From: Porcincola sp945869225
GTDB taxonomy: Bacteria; Bacillota; Clostridia; Lachnospirales; Lachnospiraceae
Length of the DNA: 64,000 nucleotides
Assembly: GCF_052118625.1 (NCBI RefSeq)
Contig: NZ_JBQKGW010000008.1
Coordinates: forward strand, 1 to 64,000
Direction: 5' to 3'
Shown here: in pieces, positions 40,493-49,027 of the stretch
Layout of the letters: every line of letters begins with the position of its first letter
How positions within the stretch are numbered: position 1 is the stretch's first letter
Made by a program: the position numbers and the translations under genes
Notes under the pieces: generated by a model
Seen by the model: only the letters and a program-made list of their open reading frames with translations
Database searches by the model: none
What the model was told of the DNA's origin: nothing

Positions 40493-42289
40493 ATGAAGAA
40501 TCGTGTGATCACCGCGCTCCTTGTGGGTGCAATGGTACTTTCTTCAGCTGCACCTGTTTTTGCAGGCGAGACGGAAGCTGCTACAGAAGCAGCTGCTGCG
40601 ACAGATGAAACGGAGAGTGCGACGGAGGGTGCTGCATCGACAAAGTCAAGCGCAGCTGCTCCGGACTGGGATGAGTACAATTCCCTCATCAACCAGATCT
40701 ACTCTGAGACAGACATGAAAGCCCGCAAGGCACTGATGCACAAGGCAGAAGACCTGCTCATGGATACCGGAGCAATCGTTCCGCTCTACTTCTACAACGA
40801 CATCTACATGCTGAACAAGGACTGCACAGGCCTCTACGCGAACCTGTTCGGATTCAAGTATTTTGCATATATGTCAGCGCCGAACAATGAGCTGAACGCG
40901 AACCTGGCTTCTGAACCGGACCATCTGGACCCGGCACTGAACTCCACGGTTGATGGCGCCTGCCTCGCAATTCTGAACTTCGCAGGGCTGTATGCATATG
41001 ACAAGGACAACAAGCTTGTCCCGGAGCTTGCTGACGGTGAGCCGCAGGAGTCTGAAGACGGACTGACCTATACCTTCAAGATGAAGCCGGGTCTGAAGTG
41101 GTCGGATGGCGATACACTGGATGCCAACGACGTTGTCTACAGCTGGAACCGTCTGGCAAACCCGGATACTGCAGCGGACTACAGCTATCTGATCGATTCC
41201 ATGAACCTTGCAAAGAAGGATGATGGTACCCTCGACATCGAGGCATCCGATGATGGTTCAACCTTCACCGTCCATCTCGCGAAGCCCTGCGCATACTTCC
41301 TTGATCTGTGCGCATTCCCGGCATTCTTCCCGGTTCCGCAGCAGGCGATTGAGAAGGCTGATCCGGATGGAAAGAACCCAGGTGCATGGGCACTTGAGGC
41401 TGGCTTTGTCGGTTCCGGTCCGTTTACGCTGACGTCCTGGACACACAACCAGTCCATGACCTATGAGAAGAACCCGAACTACTGGAATGCAGATGCGGTT
41501 TCTCTGAACAAGATCAACTTCATGCTGAGCGCAGATGACACTGCGATCTACAATGCATACAAGGATGGATCTCTTCAGTTCATCGATACGGTTCCGAACG
41601 ATGAGATCCCGAACGTCATCAACAATGATGATTTCTACATCATCCCGAACCTTGGAACCTACTATGCGTGCTTCAACGTCAACAGCTCTCTGTTCGACGG
41701 CAAGACACCGGAGCAGGCTGCCGAGATGAGAAAGGCTTTCTCTCTGCTGATCGACCGCCAGTGGATCGTTGATTCTGTCGGTCAGACCGGACAGGAGCCG
41801 GCAGGCACCTTTATTCCGGATGGTATGGCTGATGGAATGGGTGGTGTCTTTGACACAAATGATGATGATTACACCTATCCGGTGACCTGGAAGTTCGGAG
41901 ACAAGGATGCAGTCGGATACTTTGATCCGAGCACAACCGGCCCGACCGATGACAACATCGCAGAGGCGCGCAAGCTCCTTGAGGATGCCGGCTATGAGTT
42001 CACGGACGACAACAAGCTGTCCGACTCCACCCCGATCAATATCGAGTATCTGACCAACGATGGTACCGCGCATGTCGCAGTCGCTCAGTCGATGCAGCAG
42101 GATCTGGCAGCAATCGGCATCAACATGACGATCAACTCCGAGGAGTGGAACGTCTTCCTGAACGACAGAAAGAACGGCAACTTCGACTTCGCTCGTGAGG
42201 GATGGCTTGCTGACTACAATGATCCGATCAACATGCTCGAGATGTGGCAGACAAGCTCCGGAAACAATGACGCGCAGTTCGGAAGGTAA
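40493..42289 (+). CDS. oppA: Circularly permuted oligopeptide-binding protein
   Basis: SBP_bac_5 family peptide-binding protein, 598 residues. The signal peptide ends PVFA (residue 24), without a lipobox, followed by a Glu/Thr/Ala linker starting GETEAATEA. Residues about 57-128 (DWDEYNSLINQI, LMHKAEDLLMDTGAIVPLYFY, LFGFKYFAYM) are what normally ends the family. The normal N-terminus begins only at about 134 (NLASEPDHLDPALN). The protein then runs in the usual order to NNDAQFGR and stops, just where the missing segment belongs. I read it as a circular permutation. AGGAGG before the ATG, its place in the operon and the downstream terminator argue for a real gene. Both termini of OppA lie in lobe I, so the change is structurally possible. 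Confidence 0.88.
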   Translation: MKNRVITALLVGAMVLSSAAPVFAGETEAATEAAAATDETESATEGAASTKSSAAAPDWDEYNSLINQIYSETDMKARKALMHKAEDLLMDTGAIVPLYFYNDIYMLNKDCTGLYANLFGFKYFAYMSAPNNELNANLASEPDHLDPALNSTVDGACLAILNFAGLYAYDKDNKLVPELADGEPQESEDGLTYTFKMKPGLKWSDGDTLDANDVVYSWNRLANPDTAADYSYLIDSMNLAKKDDGTLDIEASDDGSTFTVHLAKPCAYFLDLCAFPAFFPVPQQAIEKADPDGKNPGAWALEAGFVGSGPFTLTSWTHNQSMTYEKNPNYWNADAVSLNKINFMLSADDTAIYNAYKDGSLQFIDTVPNDEIPNVINNDDFYIIPNLGTYYACFNVNSSLFDGKTPEQAAEMRKAFSLLIDRQWIVDSVGQTGQEPAGTFIPDGMADGMGGVFDTNDDDYTYPVTWKFGDKDAVGYFDPSTTGPTDDNIAEARKLLEDAGYEFTDDNKLSDSTPINIEYLTNDGTAHVAVAQSMQQDLAAIGINMTINSEEWNVFLNDRKNGNFDFAREGWLADYNDPINMLEMWQTSSGNNDAQFGR

Positions 42290-42368
42290 TCAAGGCTGTG
42301 TGCCGGATCCGGATGGATGGACAATCTGCTGATGCAGGGAGAGTCCTCTCGGACATCTGAATGAAAAG

Positions 42369-42408
42369 GCGGCCTGTATGCATATGTGCATGCAGGCCGT
42401 CTTTTTTG
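42369..42408 (+). terminator. Terminator of the opp operon
   Basis: A roughly 13-base stem (CGGCCTGTATGCA with TGCATGCAGGCCG, one wobble) is followed by TCTTTTTT. Confidence 0.87.
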
Positions 42409-42476
42409 TAAAGGCGGCCGCTCATCATCGAGCGCGGAGCACGAGATGAGGCCGGCTTTTCGAATGGGGCCGGCCA

Positions 42477-42485
42477 TGCTATAAT
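42477..42485 (+). promoter_or_regulatory. Extended -10 promoter of the deaminase gene
   Basis: TGCTATAAT at 42477-42485 is a consensus extended -10, 50 bases before the deaminase ATG. Confidence 0.6.
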
Positions 42486-42534
42486 ATCAGCCAAATGTTA
42501 TCTGAACATGTGGTTTGCAAAGGAGGAGGTCTGG

Positions 42535-43023
42535 ATGGCACGCCGCGATAAAGTAAACTATTACCTCGACCTGGCGGATGTTGTGTCGAAGCGGTCTACC
42601 TGTCTGAGAAGGCATTACGGAGCAGTGATTGTCAAGAACGATGAGGTGATTTCAACAGGGTACAATGGTGCCCCAAGAGGAAGGAAAAACTGTACGGATC
42701 TGGGGTACTGCATCCGGGAAAAGCTGGGCGTACAGAGGGGACAGCGGTACGAGCTCTGCCGCTCTGTCCATGCGGAGGCGAACGCAATCATTTCCTCAGA
42801 GCGGGATAAGATGATCGGTTCGACCATCTATCTGTCGGGACGAGAAGCAGGAAACGGGGAATACGTGCGCAATTCCTGCTCCTGCAGTATGTGCAAGCGC
42901 CTGATCATCAATGCCGGAATTGAGAAGGTGATCGTGCGGGACGATGATGAGCACTACAGGGTTATTCCAGTGCAGGAATGGATTGACAACGATGAGTCTC
43001 TGACTGGGGAATTCGGATACTGA
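42535..43023 (+). CDS. dCMP-type deaminase (ComEB-like)
   Basis: Zinc deaminase of 162 residues. HAEANAI supplies the zinc His and the proton-shuttle Glu; the cysteines come from the CSCSMC segment, where the usual Pro-Cys-x-x-Cys lacks the Pro. GYNGAPRG is typical of dCMP deaminases, which make dUMP for thymidylate synthesis; the ComEB branch is similar. The start at 42535 follows AAGGAGG. It probably shares a transcript with the Na+ symporter 20 bases later. Confidence 0.9.
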   Translation: MARRDKVNYYLDLADVVSKRSTCLRRHYGAVIVKNDEVISTGYNGAPRGRKNCTDLGYCIREKLGVQRGQRYELCRSVHAEANAIISSERDKMIGSTIYLSGREAGNGEYVRNSCSCSMCKRLIINAGIEKVIVRDDDEHYRVIPVQEWIDNDESLTGEFGY

Positions 43024-43043
43024 AAGTCAGGTGGAGTACAGGG

Positions 43044-44423
43044 ATGGAGAAAAGGGAAAGTTTTGGTTCAAGGCTTGGGTTCCTTCTGGTCAGCGCGGGA
43101 TGCGCGATCGGCATCGGCAATGTCTGGCGATTTCCGTTTATCACGGGACAGTATGGCGGAGCGGCTTTCGTGCTGCTGTATCTGGTTTTCCTCGTCGTGA
43201 TGGGCTGGCCGGTCATGACGATGGAGTTTGCCGTAGGGAGGGCCGCAAAGAAGAGTGCAGGAAAGTGCTTTCAGGCTCTGGCGCCAGGAGGTGAGAGGTC
43301 CGGGTGGCGGTTTTATACTGTTTTTGCGATTATCGGCAACTATCTGCTGATGATGTACTATACGACGGTCGCCGGATGGATGCTGAACTATATGTTCAAG
43401 ATGGCCTCCGGGCAGCTGTCCGGGCTCGCAGAGGATGAGGCCGGTCAGATCTTCAATTCCATGCTTGCAGACCCCAGGCAGATGGCGCTCTGGATGCTTG
43501 CCGTGACGGTGATCGGACTACTGATTGTTGCGCAGGGCGTACAGAATGGCGTGGAGAAGGTCACGAAGCCGATGATGCTGATTCTGTTTATCCTGATGCT
43601 GGTTCTGGCGATCCGGAGCATTACGCTGCCGGGAGCCGGTGAGGGGCTGAAATTTTATCTGGTTCCGGATTTCAGCCAGTGGAAGGGGACGGAGATTTTT
43701 AACGTCATCTTTGCGGCAATGGGACAGGCATTTTTCACGCTTTCGCTGGGAATCGCCGCGCTCACGATCTTTGGCAGCTATATCGGCAAGGAAAAATCAC
43801 TTCCGGGCGAGTCGGCAATGGTGATCGTACTCGATACCTTCGTTGCGATCATGGCCGGACTGATCATCTTTCCGGGGTGTTCTGCCTACGATGTGAAAAT
43901 GGATCAGGGCCCCGGACTGATTTTTATTGCCCTGCCGAAGGTGTTTGCCCGGATGAGAGGCGGACGTTTCTGGGGAACGCTGTTCTTCCTGTTCATGGTA
44001 TTCGCATCCCTGTCGACGGTGATCGCGGTGTTTGAAAACATCATTGCGATGAATATGGATGCGTTTGGCTGGAGGCGGAAGAAATCGGTTCTGGTGAACG
44101 GGATCCTTCTGATCCTTTTATCACTTCCATGCGCGCTGGGCTATAATCTTCTCTCGTCGGTCCAGCCGCTTGGAGCTGGATCGACGATCCTGGACTTTGA
44201 GGATTTTCTGGTTTCCAACAATATTCTTCCGATCGGGTCGCTGATCTATGTGCTGTTTTGTACAAGGAAGAGCGGCTGGGGCTTTGATGCATTTCTGAAG
44301 GAAGCCAATGCCGGGGAGGGGCCGAAGTTCAGCAGAAAGTTCCGGTTTTACATGACCTATATTCTTCCGCTCGGCATTCTGGCCATCCTGATCGGCGGGT
44401 ACGTCCAGAAGTTCGCCGGATGA
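43044..44423 (+). CDS. Sodium-dependent transporter of the NSS (SNF) family
   Basis: LeuT-type symporter of 459 residues with about 11-12 helices. SAGCAIGIGNVWRFPFITGQYGGAAF is the TM1 signature with the Na+ and substrate site, and the FFTLSLGIAALTIFGSY segment is TM6. Bacterial members carry amino acids with sodium; the substrate is unknown. The start is 20 bases behind the deaminase stop. Confidence 0.93.
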   Translation: MEKRESFGSRLGFLLVSAGCAIGIGNVWRFPFITGQYGGAAFVLLYLVFLVVMGWPVMTMEFAVGRAAKKSAGKCFQALAPGGERSGWRFYTVFAIIGNYLLMMYYTTVAGWMLNYMFKMASGQLSGLAEDEAGQIFNSMLADPRQMALWMLAVTVIGLLIVAQGVQNGVEKVTKPMMLILFILMLVLAIRSITLPGAGEGLKFYLVPDFSQWKGTEIFNVIFAAMGQAFFTLSLGIAALTIFGSYIGKEKSLPGESAMVIVLDTFVAIMAGLIIFPGCSAYDVKMDQGPGLIFIALPKVFARMRGGRFWGTLFFLFMVFASLSTVIAVFENIIAMNMDAFGWRRKKSVLVNGILLILLSLPCALGYNLLSSVQPLGAGSTILDFEDFLVSNNILPIGSLIYVLFCTRKSGWGFDAFLKEANAGEGPKFSRKFRFYMTYILPLGILAILIGGYVQKFAG

Positions 44424-44503
44424 CCGGGAAGTGAATCTGCCGCTGGCTCCGGATGGCGTAAAATACAGCCGGAGGCGGCCCGGATTCTGGAGAAAGGGGA
44501 AGG

Positions 44504-45823
44504 ATGAAAAGAATGAAGAGTTGGAAAGAGATGGACACAGGCAGCCCTCGGCGGAAGAGATGGCACCGTGCCATGACGGCTCTGCTCCTCGCACTTTTTT
44601 GTATGTGCATGCTGCCGTCTGCCGCATTCGCCAAAGAAAAGGAACTTCAGGGGACAATTCAGCGGACGCTGAAAAGGGAACCGCTTCCGGTACGCGGCAG
44701 ATGGAAGAAAGTCAGAAAAAGATACCGTTTTGTCTCTTCGGATGGCAGGCTGCTGCGGGGATGGCTGAAAACCGGGACCCGGACCTATTACCTGGATCAA
44801 GGCGGATTCCGCGTAACGGGGCAGGTCAGACTTGGGAAAAACAATTATTATTTCCGGAAGAATGGTGTTCAGCAGTTCGGTTATATTAAAATCGGAAAAG
44901 TAACTTACTTTTTCGATCCGGCAGACCACGGTGCGAGGAGCTCTGCGGTCATTGTTGTGCGTGGGGTGCCGAATACGGCACCGATGACTGAACCGCCGGA
45001 AGATCAGGTCACCGTACGGAATACAGCCCTGAATCTGCAGTTTGATGAAAGCGGAGCATTTTATGACAACAAAGGCTACCAGATTCAAAAGGCGACTCTC
45101 CGCAGTTTTCTGACTACAGCGCTGCTTCCGGTCGGAAAGACGATGTATATCTGGGGAGGAGGCTGGGCGTCCGGTGCCGAAAAGAAAACGCACAAAGGCA
45201 GCATCGAGGCAACTACAATCGGGGTATCTCCGAGATGGGAGCAGTTTTTCAAGAAGGCTTCCAGGTCCTATAACTTTAAAAACTTCCGGTATTTGTCCCA
45301 CCTTGGGCTTGACTGTTCAGGCTATGTAGGGTGGGTGCTCTACAATACATTCAATTCTGTCAGCGGGCATGGAGACTATGTCATGCCGGCGCAGAACATG
45401 GCAAGGACATACGCCGGCTGGGGCTGGGGAGACTATTCGCCTGCGGGAAGCTTCAGGGATTTCAGGCCTGGAGACATCATGAGCCTTCGGGGAGGGCATG
45501 TCTATATTGTTCTGGGACAGTGCAGCGACGGAAGTGTTGTCCTTGTGCATTCGAGTCCGAAGGGTGTCATGATCACAGGGACGGCGACAAGGCGGGGGAA
45601 AAAGAACAGCCGCGCGGTGAAGCTGGCGGCCAGGTATATGAAAAAGTATTTCCCGCGCTGGTACAGGAAGTATCCGGACAGCAGCAGAGGAACGAGCTAT
45701 CTGACCGATTATTCCAGGATGCGCTGGACGTTGAGCGGGAATCAAAGCGTTCTGTCTGATCCGGACGGCCTTGCAGGCATGAATGCCCGTCAGGTTCTGA
45801 GCCTTCTGCTGGGCGCCGCCTGA
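44504..45823 (+). CDS. Secreted NlpC/P60-type protein with wall-binding repeats
   Basis: Secreted protein of 439 residues. The signal peptide (about 1-43, ending AAFA) has an Arg-rich start. Repeats of the choline-binding type follow (GWLKTGTRTYYLDQGG, VRLGKNNYYFRKNG, IKIGKVTYFF). The catalytic domain starts near residue 205. Cys in LDCSGYVGW and His in GGHVYIVLG mark an NlpC/P60 Cys-His hydrolase that would cut wall peptides. The long spacing before the catalytic Cys is unlike short P60 domains, suggesting a larger variant. The start at 44504 or 44513 is equally possible. Confidence 0.85.
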   Translation: MKRMKSWKEMDTGSPRRKRWHRAMTALLLALFCMCMLPSAAFAKEKELQGTIQRTLKREPLPVRGRWKKVRKRYRFVSSDGRLLRGWLKTGTRTYYLDQGGFRVTGQVRLGKNNYYFRKNGVQQFGYIKIGKVTYFFDPADHGARSSAVIVVRGVPNTAPMTEPPEDQVTVRNTALNLQFDESGAFYDNKGYQIQKATLRSFLTTALLPVGKTMYIWGGGWASGAEKKTHKGSIEATTIGVSPRWEQFFKKASRSYNFKNFRYLSHLGLDCSGYVGWVLYNTFNSVSGHGDYVMPAQNMARTYAGWGWGDYSPAGSFRDFRPGDIMSLRGGHVYIVLGQCSDGSVVLVHSSPKGVMITGTATRRGKKNSRAVKLAARYMKKYFPRWYRKYPDSSRGTSYLTDYSRMRWTLSGNQSVLSDPDGLAGMNARQVLSLLLGAA

Positions 45824-45951
45824 GCAGAAGAAACCGTCAGGCGGCTGTCCGCCTGGCGGAGAAACATGGCCCTGCAAATGACAAGCCGGCTATTCTGACA
45901 GAGATGTCTGAGAGGCTGGCTTTATGGAAGAATGGATGCAGCGTTCCGGTT

Positions 45952-46185
45952 TCAGGCTCTGAAGTCAAAGAATACCTTCACAGGGACTTCAAGCGCGTCG
46001 GCGATGTCGAAAAGCTTCTCAAGAGATATGGATGTGGGCATGTTCGGGGCTTCCAGGTTGCTGATATGCGTTCGGCTGAGGCCGGAGGCTTCTGCGAGCT
46101 CCTGCTGGGTATATCCTTTTAATTTCCTGTAGTAAGCAATTGTCAGTCCAAGCTGCTTGAACTGACTGAGCCGTTCATTCTTCAT
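45952..46185 (-). CDS. Small XRE-family helix-turn-helix regulator
   Basis: A 77-residue Cro/C1-type DNA-binding protein comprising just the helix-turn-helix (YTQQELAEASGLSRTHISNLE) and a short end. The start follows GAAGGAGGGA. It is divergent from the DJ-1 gene; the 142-base AT-rich gap between them (CCTAATTTAGCCAAATTT) could contain its operator. Its target is unknown. Confidence 0.9.
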   Translation of the reverse strand: MKNERLSQFKQLGLTIAYYRKLKGYTQQELAEASGLSRTHISNLEAPNMPTSISLEKLFDIADALEVPVKVFFDFRA

Positions 46186-46303
46186 GTTACTCCCTCCTTC
46201 GATTGAGATCAGCGAAGATGATATTATTATAAACGGAATGACAGAGATTTCACTACTTATTTAACCTAATTTAGCCAAATTTTTATTATGAATCAAAAAA
46301 TCA

Positions 46304-46309
46304 TATAAT
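46304..46309 (+). promoter_or_regulatory. -10 box of the DJ-1/PfpI gene
   Basis: TATAAT lies 19 bases before the ATG, giving a very short leader. The -35 is weak, which suggests activation or an AT-rich UP-like stretch. Confidence 0.4.
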
Positions 46310-46327
46310 TATGACAGGAGGAGCGCT

Positions 46328-46891
46328 ATGAAAAAGGTACTGATCTTTCTGGCGGATGGTTTTGAGGAGGTTGAGGGGCTCACACCAGTCGATCTTCTGC
46401 GCAGAGGCGGACTGGATGTGACTACGGTTTCCATTATGGGACGCAGGACGGTGACCGGCAGAAGCCGGATTCCGGTGGAAGCGGACTGCCTCTTCGAGAC
46501 CTGCGGAATTGATGAAGCGGACGCACTGGTTCTTCCGGGCGGGATGCCGGGCGTCACGTACCTCAAAGAGCATCAGGGACTCGCAGAAGCGCTGAAGGAC
46601 GCAGCTGGAAAAGGAAAGCTGATCTGCGCAATCTGCGCCGGCCCGACCGTCCTCGGCGGGCTCGGGCTGCTGAAGGGACAGAAGGCGACCTGTTATCCGG
46701 GTTGTGAGAGCGGCCTGACCGGGGCAGAGCTTTCGACAGACGAGGTTGTGGAGTCCGGCAGCTTTATCACCAGCCGCGGCGCAGGGACAGCCATTCCATT
46801 CTCATTGAAGATCATTGAGCGCCTGACAGACCGTGAGAATGCGGCTCGCGTCGCTCAGAGTATTGTATTTTGCGAGAGAGTGGACAGCTGA
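46328..46891 (+). CDS. DJ-1/PfpI family protein
   Basis: A 187-residue DJ-1 superfamily protein. The nucleophile-elbow Cys103 is in CAICAGPTVL and the assisting Glu15 in GFEEVE, as in DJ-1, YajL and ThiJ-like proteins. Suggested roles of the family include glyoxalase or protein repair under oxidative stress; the exact activity is uncertain. AGGAGG precedes the ATG. Confidence 0.92.
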   Translation: MKKVLIFLADGFEEVEGLTPVDLLRRGGLDVTTVSIMGRRTVTGRSRIPVEADCLFETCGIDEADALVLPGGMPGVTYLKEHQGLAEALKDAAGKGKLICAICAGPTVLGGLGLLKGQKATCYPGCESGLTGAELSTDEVVESGSFITSRGAGTAIPFSLKIIERLTDRENAARVAQSIVFCERVDS

Positions 46892-46920
46892 AAAAATCGG
46901 TAGTATACTTAAAGTCCGTG

Positions 46921-46929
46921 TGATATAAT
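46921..46929 (+). promoter_or_regulatory. Extended -10 promoter of tig
   Basis: TGATATAAT is an extended -10 element, 54 bases before the trigger-factor start. The -35 region is weak. Confidence 0.55.
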
Positions 46930-46982
46930 ACCACAACGGCTGTTTATAAATAACGATTCGAATCAGAAGGAGTAAAGCTGCA

Positions 46983-48326
46983 ATGAGCGTTACGGTAGAG
47001 AAGAAAGAGCATAATATGGCGGTTCTGACTGTCACAGCCACCGCAGAGGAGCTGACGCAGGCTCTCAACGATGCGTGGAAAAAGGACAGGAAGAGAATCA
47101 ATATCCCGGGCTTCCGCAGAGGAAAGGCACCGAGAAAGATGATTGAGCAGATGTACGGAAAGGGCGTCTTCTTTGAGGATGCTGCGAATCTGGTCCTTCA
47201 GAGAACCTATGACAAGGCTGTCGAGGAGAGCGGGGAGACGGTTGTTTCCCGCCCGAAGATCGACATCACTCAGATCGAGGAAGGGAAGCCGTTCATCTAT
47301 ACTGCAGAGGTCGCTCTGAAGCCTGCTGTGACGCTCGGTCAGTACAAGGGCGTGGAGGTTGCAAAGACGGAGATCTCTGTCTCTGACGAGGAGATTCAGA
47401 AGGAACTTGACAAGGAAAGAGAGCGGAACGCCCGCATGGTCGATGTGGATGACCGCCCGGTTCAGAAGGATGACCACATCAAGCTTGATTTTGACGGAAG
47501 CATTGACGGCGTTCCGTTTGACGGCGGCAAGGCGGAAAACTATGAGCTGGTGGTTGGATCCGGTTCCTTCATCCCGGGATTTGAGGATCAGATTATCGGA
47601 AAGAACATCGGCGAGGAGTTCGATGTGAATGTCACATTCCCGGAGGATTATCAGGCGGAGAACCTGAAGGGGAAGGCGGCTGTCTTCAAGTGCAAGGTAA
47701 ACAGCATCCAGGTCAAGGAGCTTCCGGCACTTGATGATGACTTTGCCCAGGACGTCTCTGAGTTCGATACGCTTGAGGAGTACAAGAAGGATGTCGCTCA
47801 GAAGATCCGCGAGCGCAAGGAGAATGAGGCCAAGGCGAAGAAGCAAAGTGAGGCGCTTGCCGAGGCTGTCAAGAATGCGGAGATGGATATTCCGGAAGCG
47901 ATGGTTGAGGAGCAGGCTGCCCGTATGCTCGATGAGTTCAGCCAGCGGATCGGCCAGCAGGGTCTGAGTATCGATCAGTACATGCAGTTTACCGGCATGG
48001 ACCGCAAGAAGATGATGGACCAGATGAAGCCGGAAGCACTGAAGAGAATCCAGAACAGCCTGGTGCTGGAAGCCGTTCAGAAGGCGGAGAAGATTGAATG
48101 CAGCGATGAGCGGTTCGACGAGGAGATCGAAAAGCTTGCGAAGGCATACAATATGGAGAAGGATAAGCTGACTTCTCTGATGGGTGAGGAGTCCGTCAAG
48201 ACAATGAAGGATGAGATCGCAACCCAGATGGCGGCAGAGTTCATCGCAGACAATGCGGTGGAGGTTGAAAAGCCGGCAGAGGAAGAGAAGAAGGATATTC
48301 CGCAGGAGCAGCCTGCGGATGTATAA
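46983..48326 (+). CDS. tig: Trigger factor
   Basis: Ribosome-associated chaperone and prolyl isomerase of 447 residues. The ribosome-binding loop is GFRRGKAPRKMIEQMYG (residues about 39-55). The FKBP-type domain spans about 160-245 (GSGSFIPGFEDQIIGKNIGEEF), and the helical arms follow. It ends in a short acidic tail. It stands before clpP and clpX, the usual order in bacteria. Confidence 0.96.
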   Translation: MSVTVEKKEHNMAVLTVTATAEELTQALNDAWKKDRKRINIPGFRRGKAPRKMIEQMYGKGVFFEDAANLVLQRTYDKAVEESGETVVSRPKIDITQIEEGKPFIYTAEVALKPAVTLGQYKGVEVAKTEISVSDEEIQKELDKERERNARMVDVDDRPVQKDDHIKLDFDGSIDGVPFDGGKAENYELVVGSGSFIPGFEDQIIGKNIGEEFDVNVTFPEDYQAENLKGKAAVFKCKVNSIQVKELPALDDDFAQDVSEFDTLEEYKKDVAQKIRERKENEAKAKKQSEALAEAVKNAEMDIPEAMVEEQAARMLDEFSQRIGQQGLSIDQYMQFTGMDRKKMMDQMKPEALKRIQNSLVLEAVQKAEKIECSDERFDEEIEKLAKAYNMEKDKLTSLMGEESVKTMKDEIATQMAAEFIADNAVEVEKPAEEEKKDIPQEQPADV

Positions 48327-48364
48327 GCCGTTCTCAGCGGAACCGGCAGGATACTGATTGTGAG

Positions 48365-48430
48365 AGTCCCCATATGCGGATTCGGACGGACGAATTCGTC
48401 CGTACCGTTTCCACCGGGGACTTTTCGTTT
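48365..48430 (+). terminator. Compound hairpin between tig and clpP
   Basis: AGTCCCC (48365-48371) pairs with GGGGACT (48416-48422), followed by TTTCGTTT. Inside is a perfect 18-base palindrome (48386-48403, ACGGACGAATTCGTCCGT). It could be a leaky terminator, or the palindrome could be an operator for clpP regulation. Confidence 0.65.
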
Positions 48431-48443
48431 AAGGAGGATTCGC

Positions 48444-49025
48444 ATGAGCCTGATACCTTATGTCATAGAACAGACGTCCAGAGGGGAGAGATCGTATGAT
48501 ATCTTCTCCAGGCTGCTGGAGGACCGGATCATTTTCCTTGGGGAAGAAGTCACAGATTCCATAGCGGACGTGATTGTTGCAGAACTGCTGTTTCTGGAGT
48601 CGGAGGATCCGAACAAGGACATCCATCTGTATATCAACAGTCCGGGAGGCTCTGTCACGGCAGGCATGGCGATCTATGATACCATGCAGTATGTGAAGTG
48701 TGACGTATCAACGATCTGCGTCGGACTGGCGGCAAGCATGGGTTCATTTCTGCTTGCAGGCGGCGCGAAGGGCAAGAGATACGCGCTTCCGAATTCAGAA
48801 ATTCTGATCCACCAGCCGTCCGGCGGGACGCAGGGACAGGCATCTGACATGAAGATTGCCGCCGATGAGATCATCAAGACACGGGAGAGACTGAACCGGC
48901 TTCTTTCCCAGAATTCCGGACAGCCGCTTGAGGTGATTGAACGCGATACAGAGCGCGATCACTGGATGACGGCTGAGGAAGCGAAGACATACGGACTGAT
49001 TGACGAGGTTGTAACATCGAGGTAA
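48444..49025 (+). CDS. clpP: ClpP protease proteolytic subunit
   Basis: Serine protease subunit of 193 residues. Catalytic Ser98 is in LAASMGSF and His123 in ILIHQPSGG; the catalytic Asp is expected in the last 30 residues. It forms the tetradecamer that works with ClpX. The ATG at 48444 follows AAGGAGG; the longer frame upstream runs through the hairpin. The clpX gene starts two bases after the stop. Confidence 0.96.
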   Translation: MSLIPYVIEQTSRGERSYDIFSRLLEDRIIFLGEEVTDSIADVIVAELLFLESEDPNKDIHLYINSPGGSVTAGMAIYDTMQYVKCDVSTICVGLAASMGSFLLAGGAKGKRYALPNSEILIHQPSGGTQGQASDMKIAADEIIKTRERLNRLLSQNSGQPLEVIERDTERDHWMTAEEAKTYGLIDEVVTSR

Positions 49026-49027
49026 GA

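Noticed and set aside
42200..42420. Truncation or frameshift of oppA that cut off its C-terminus
   Set aside because: No remaining C-terminal coding sequence is found in any frame after the stop; the missing segment is present intact at the N-terminus.
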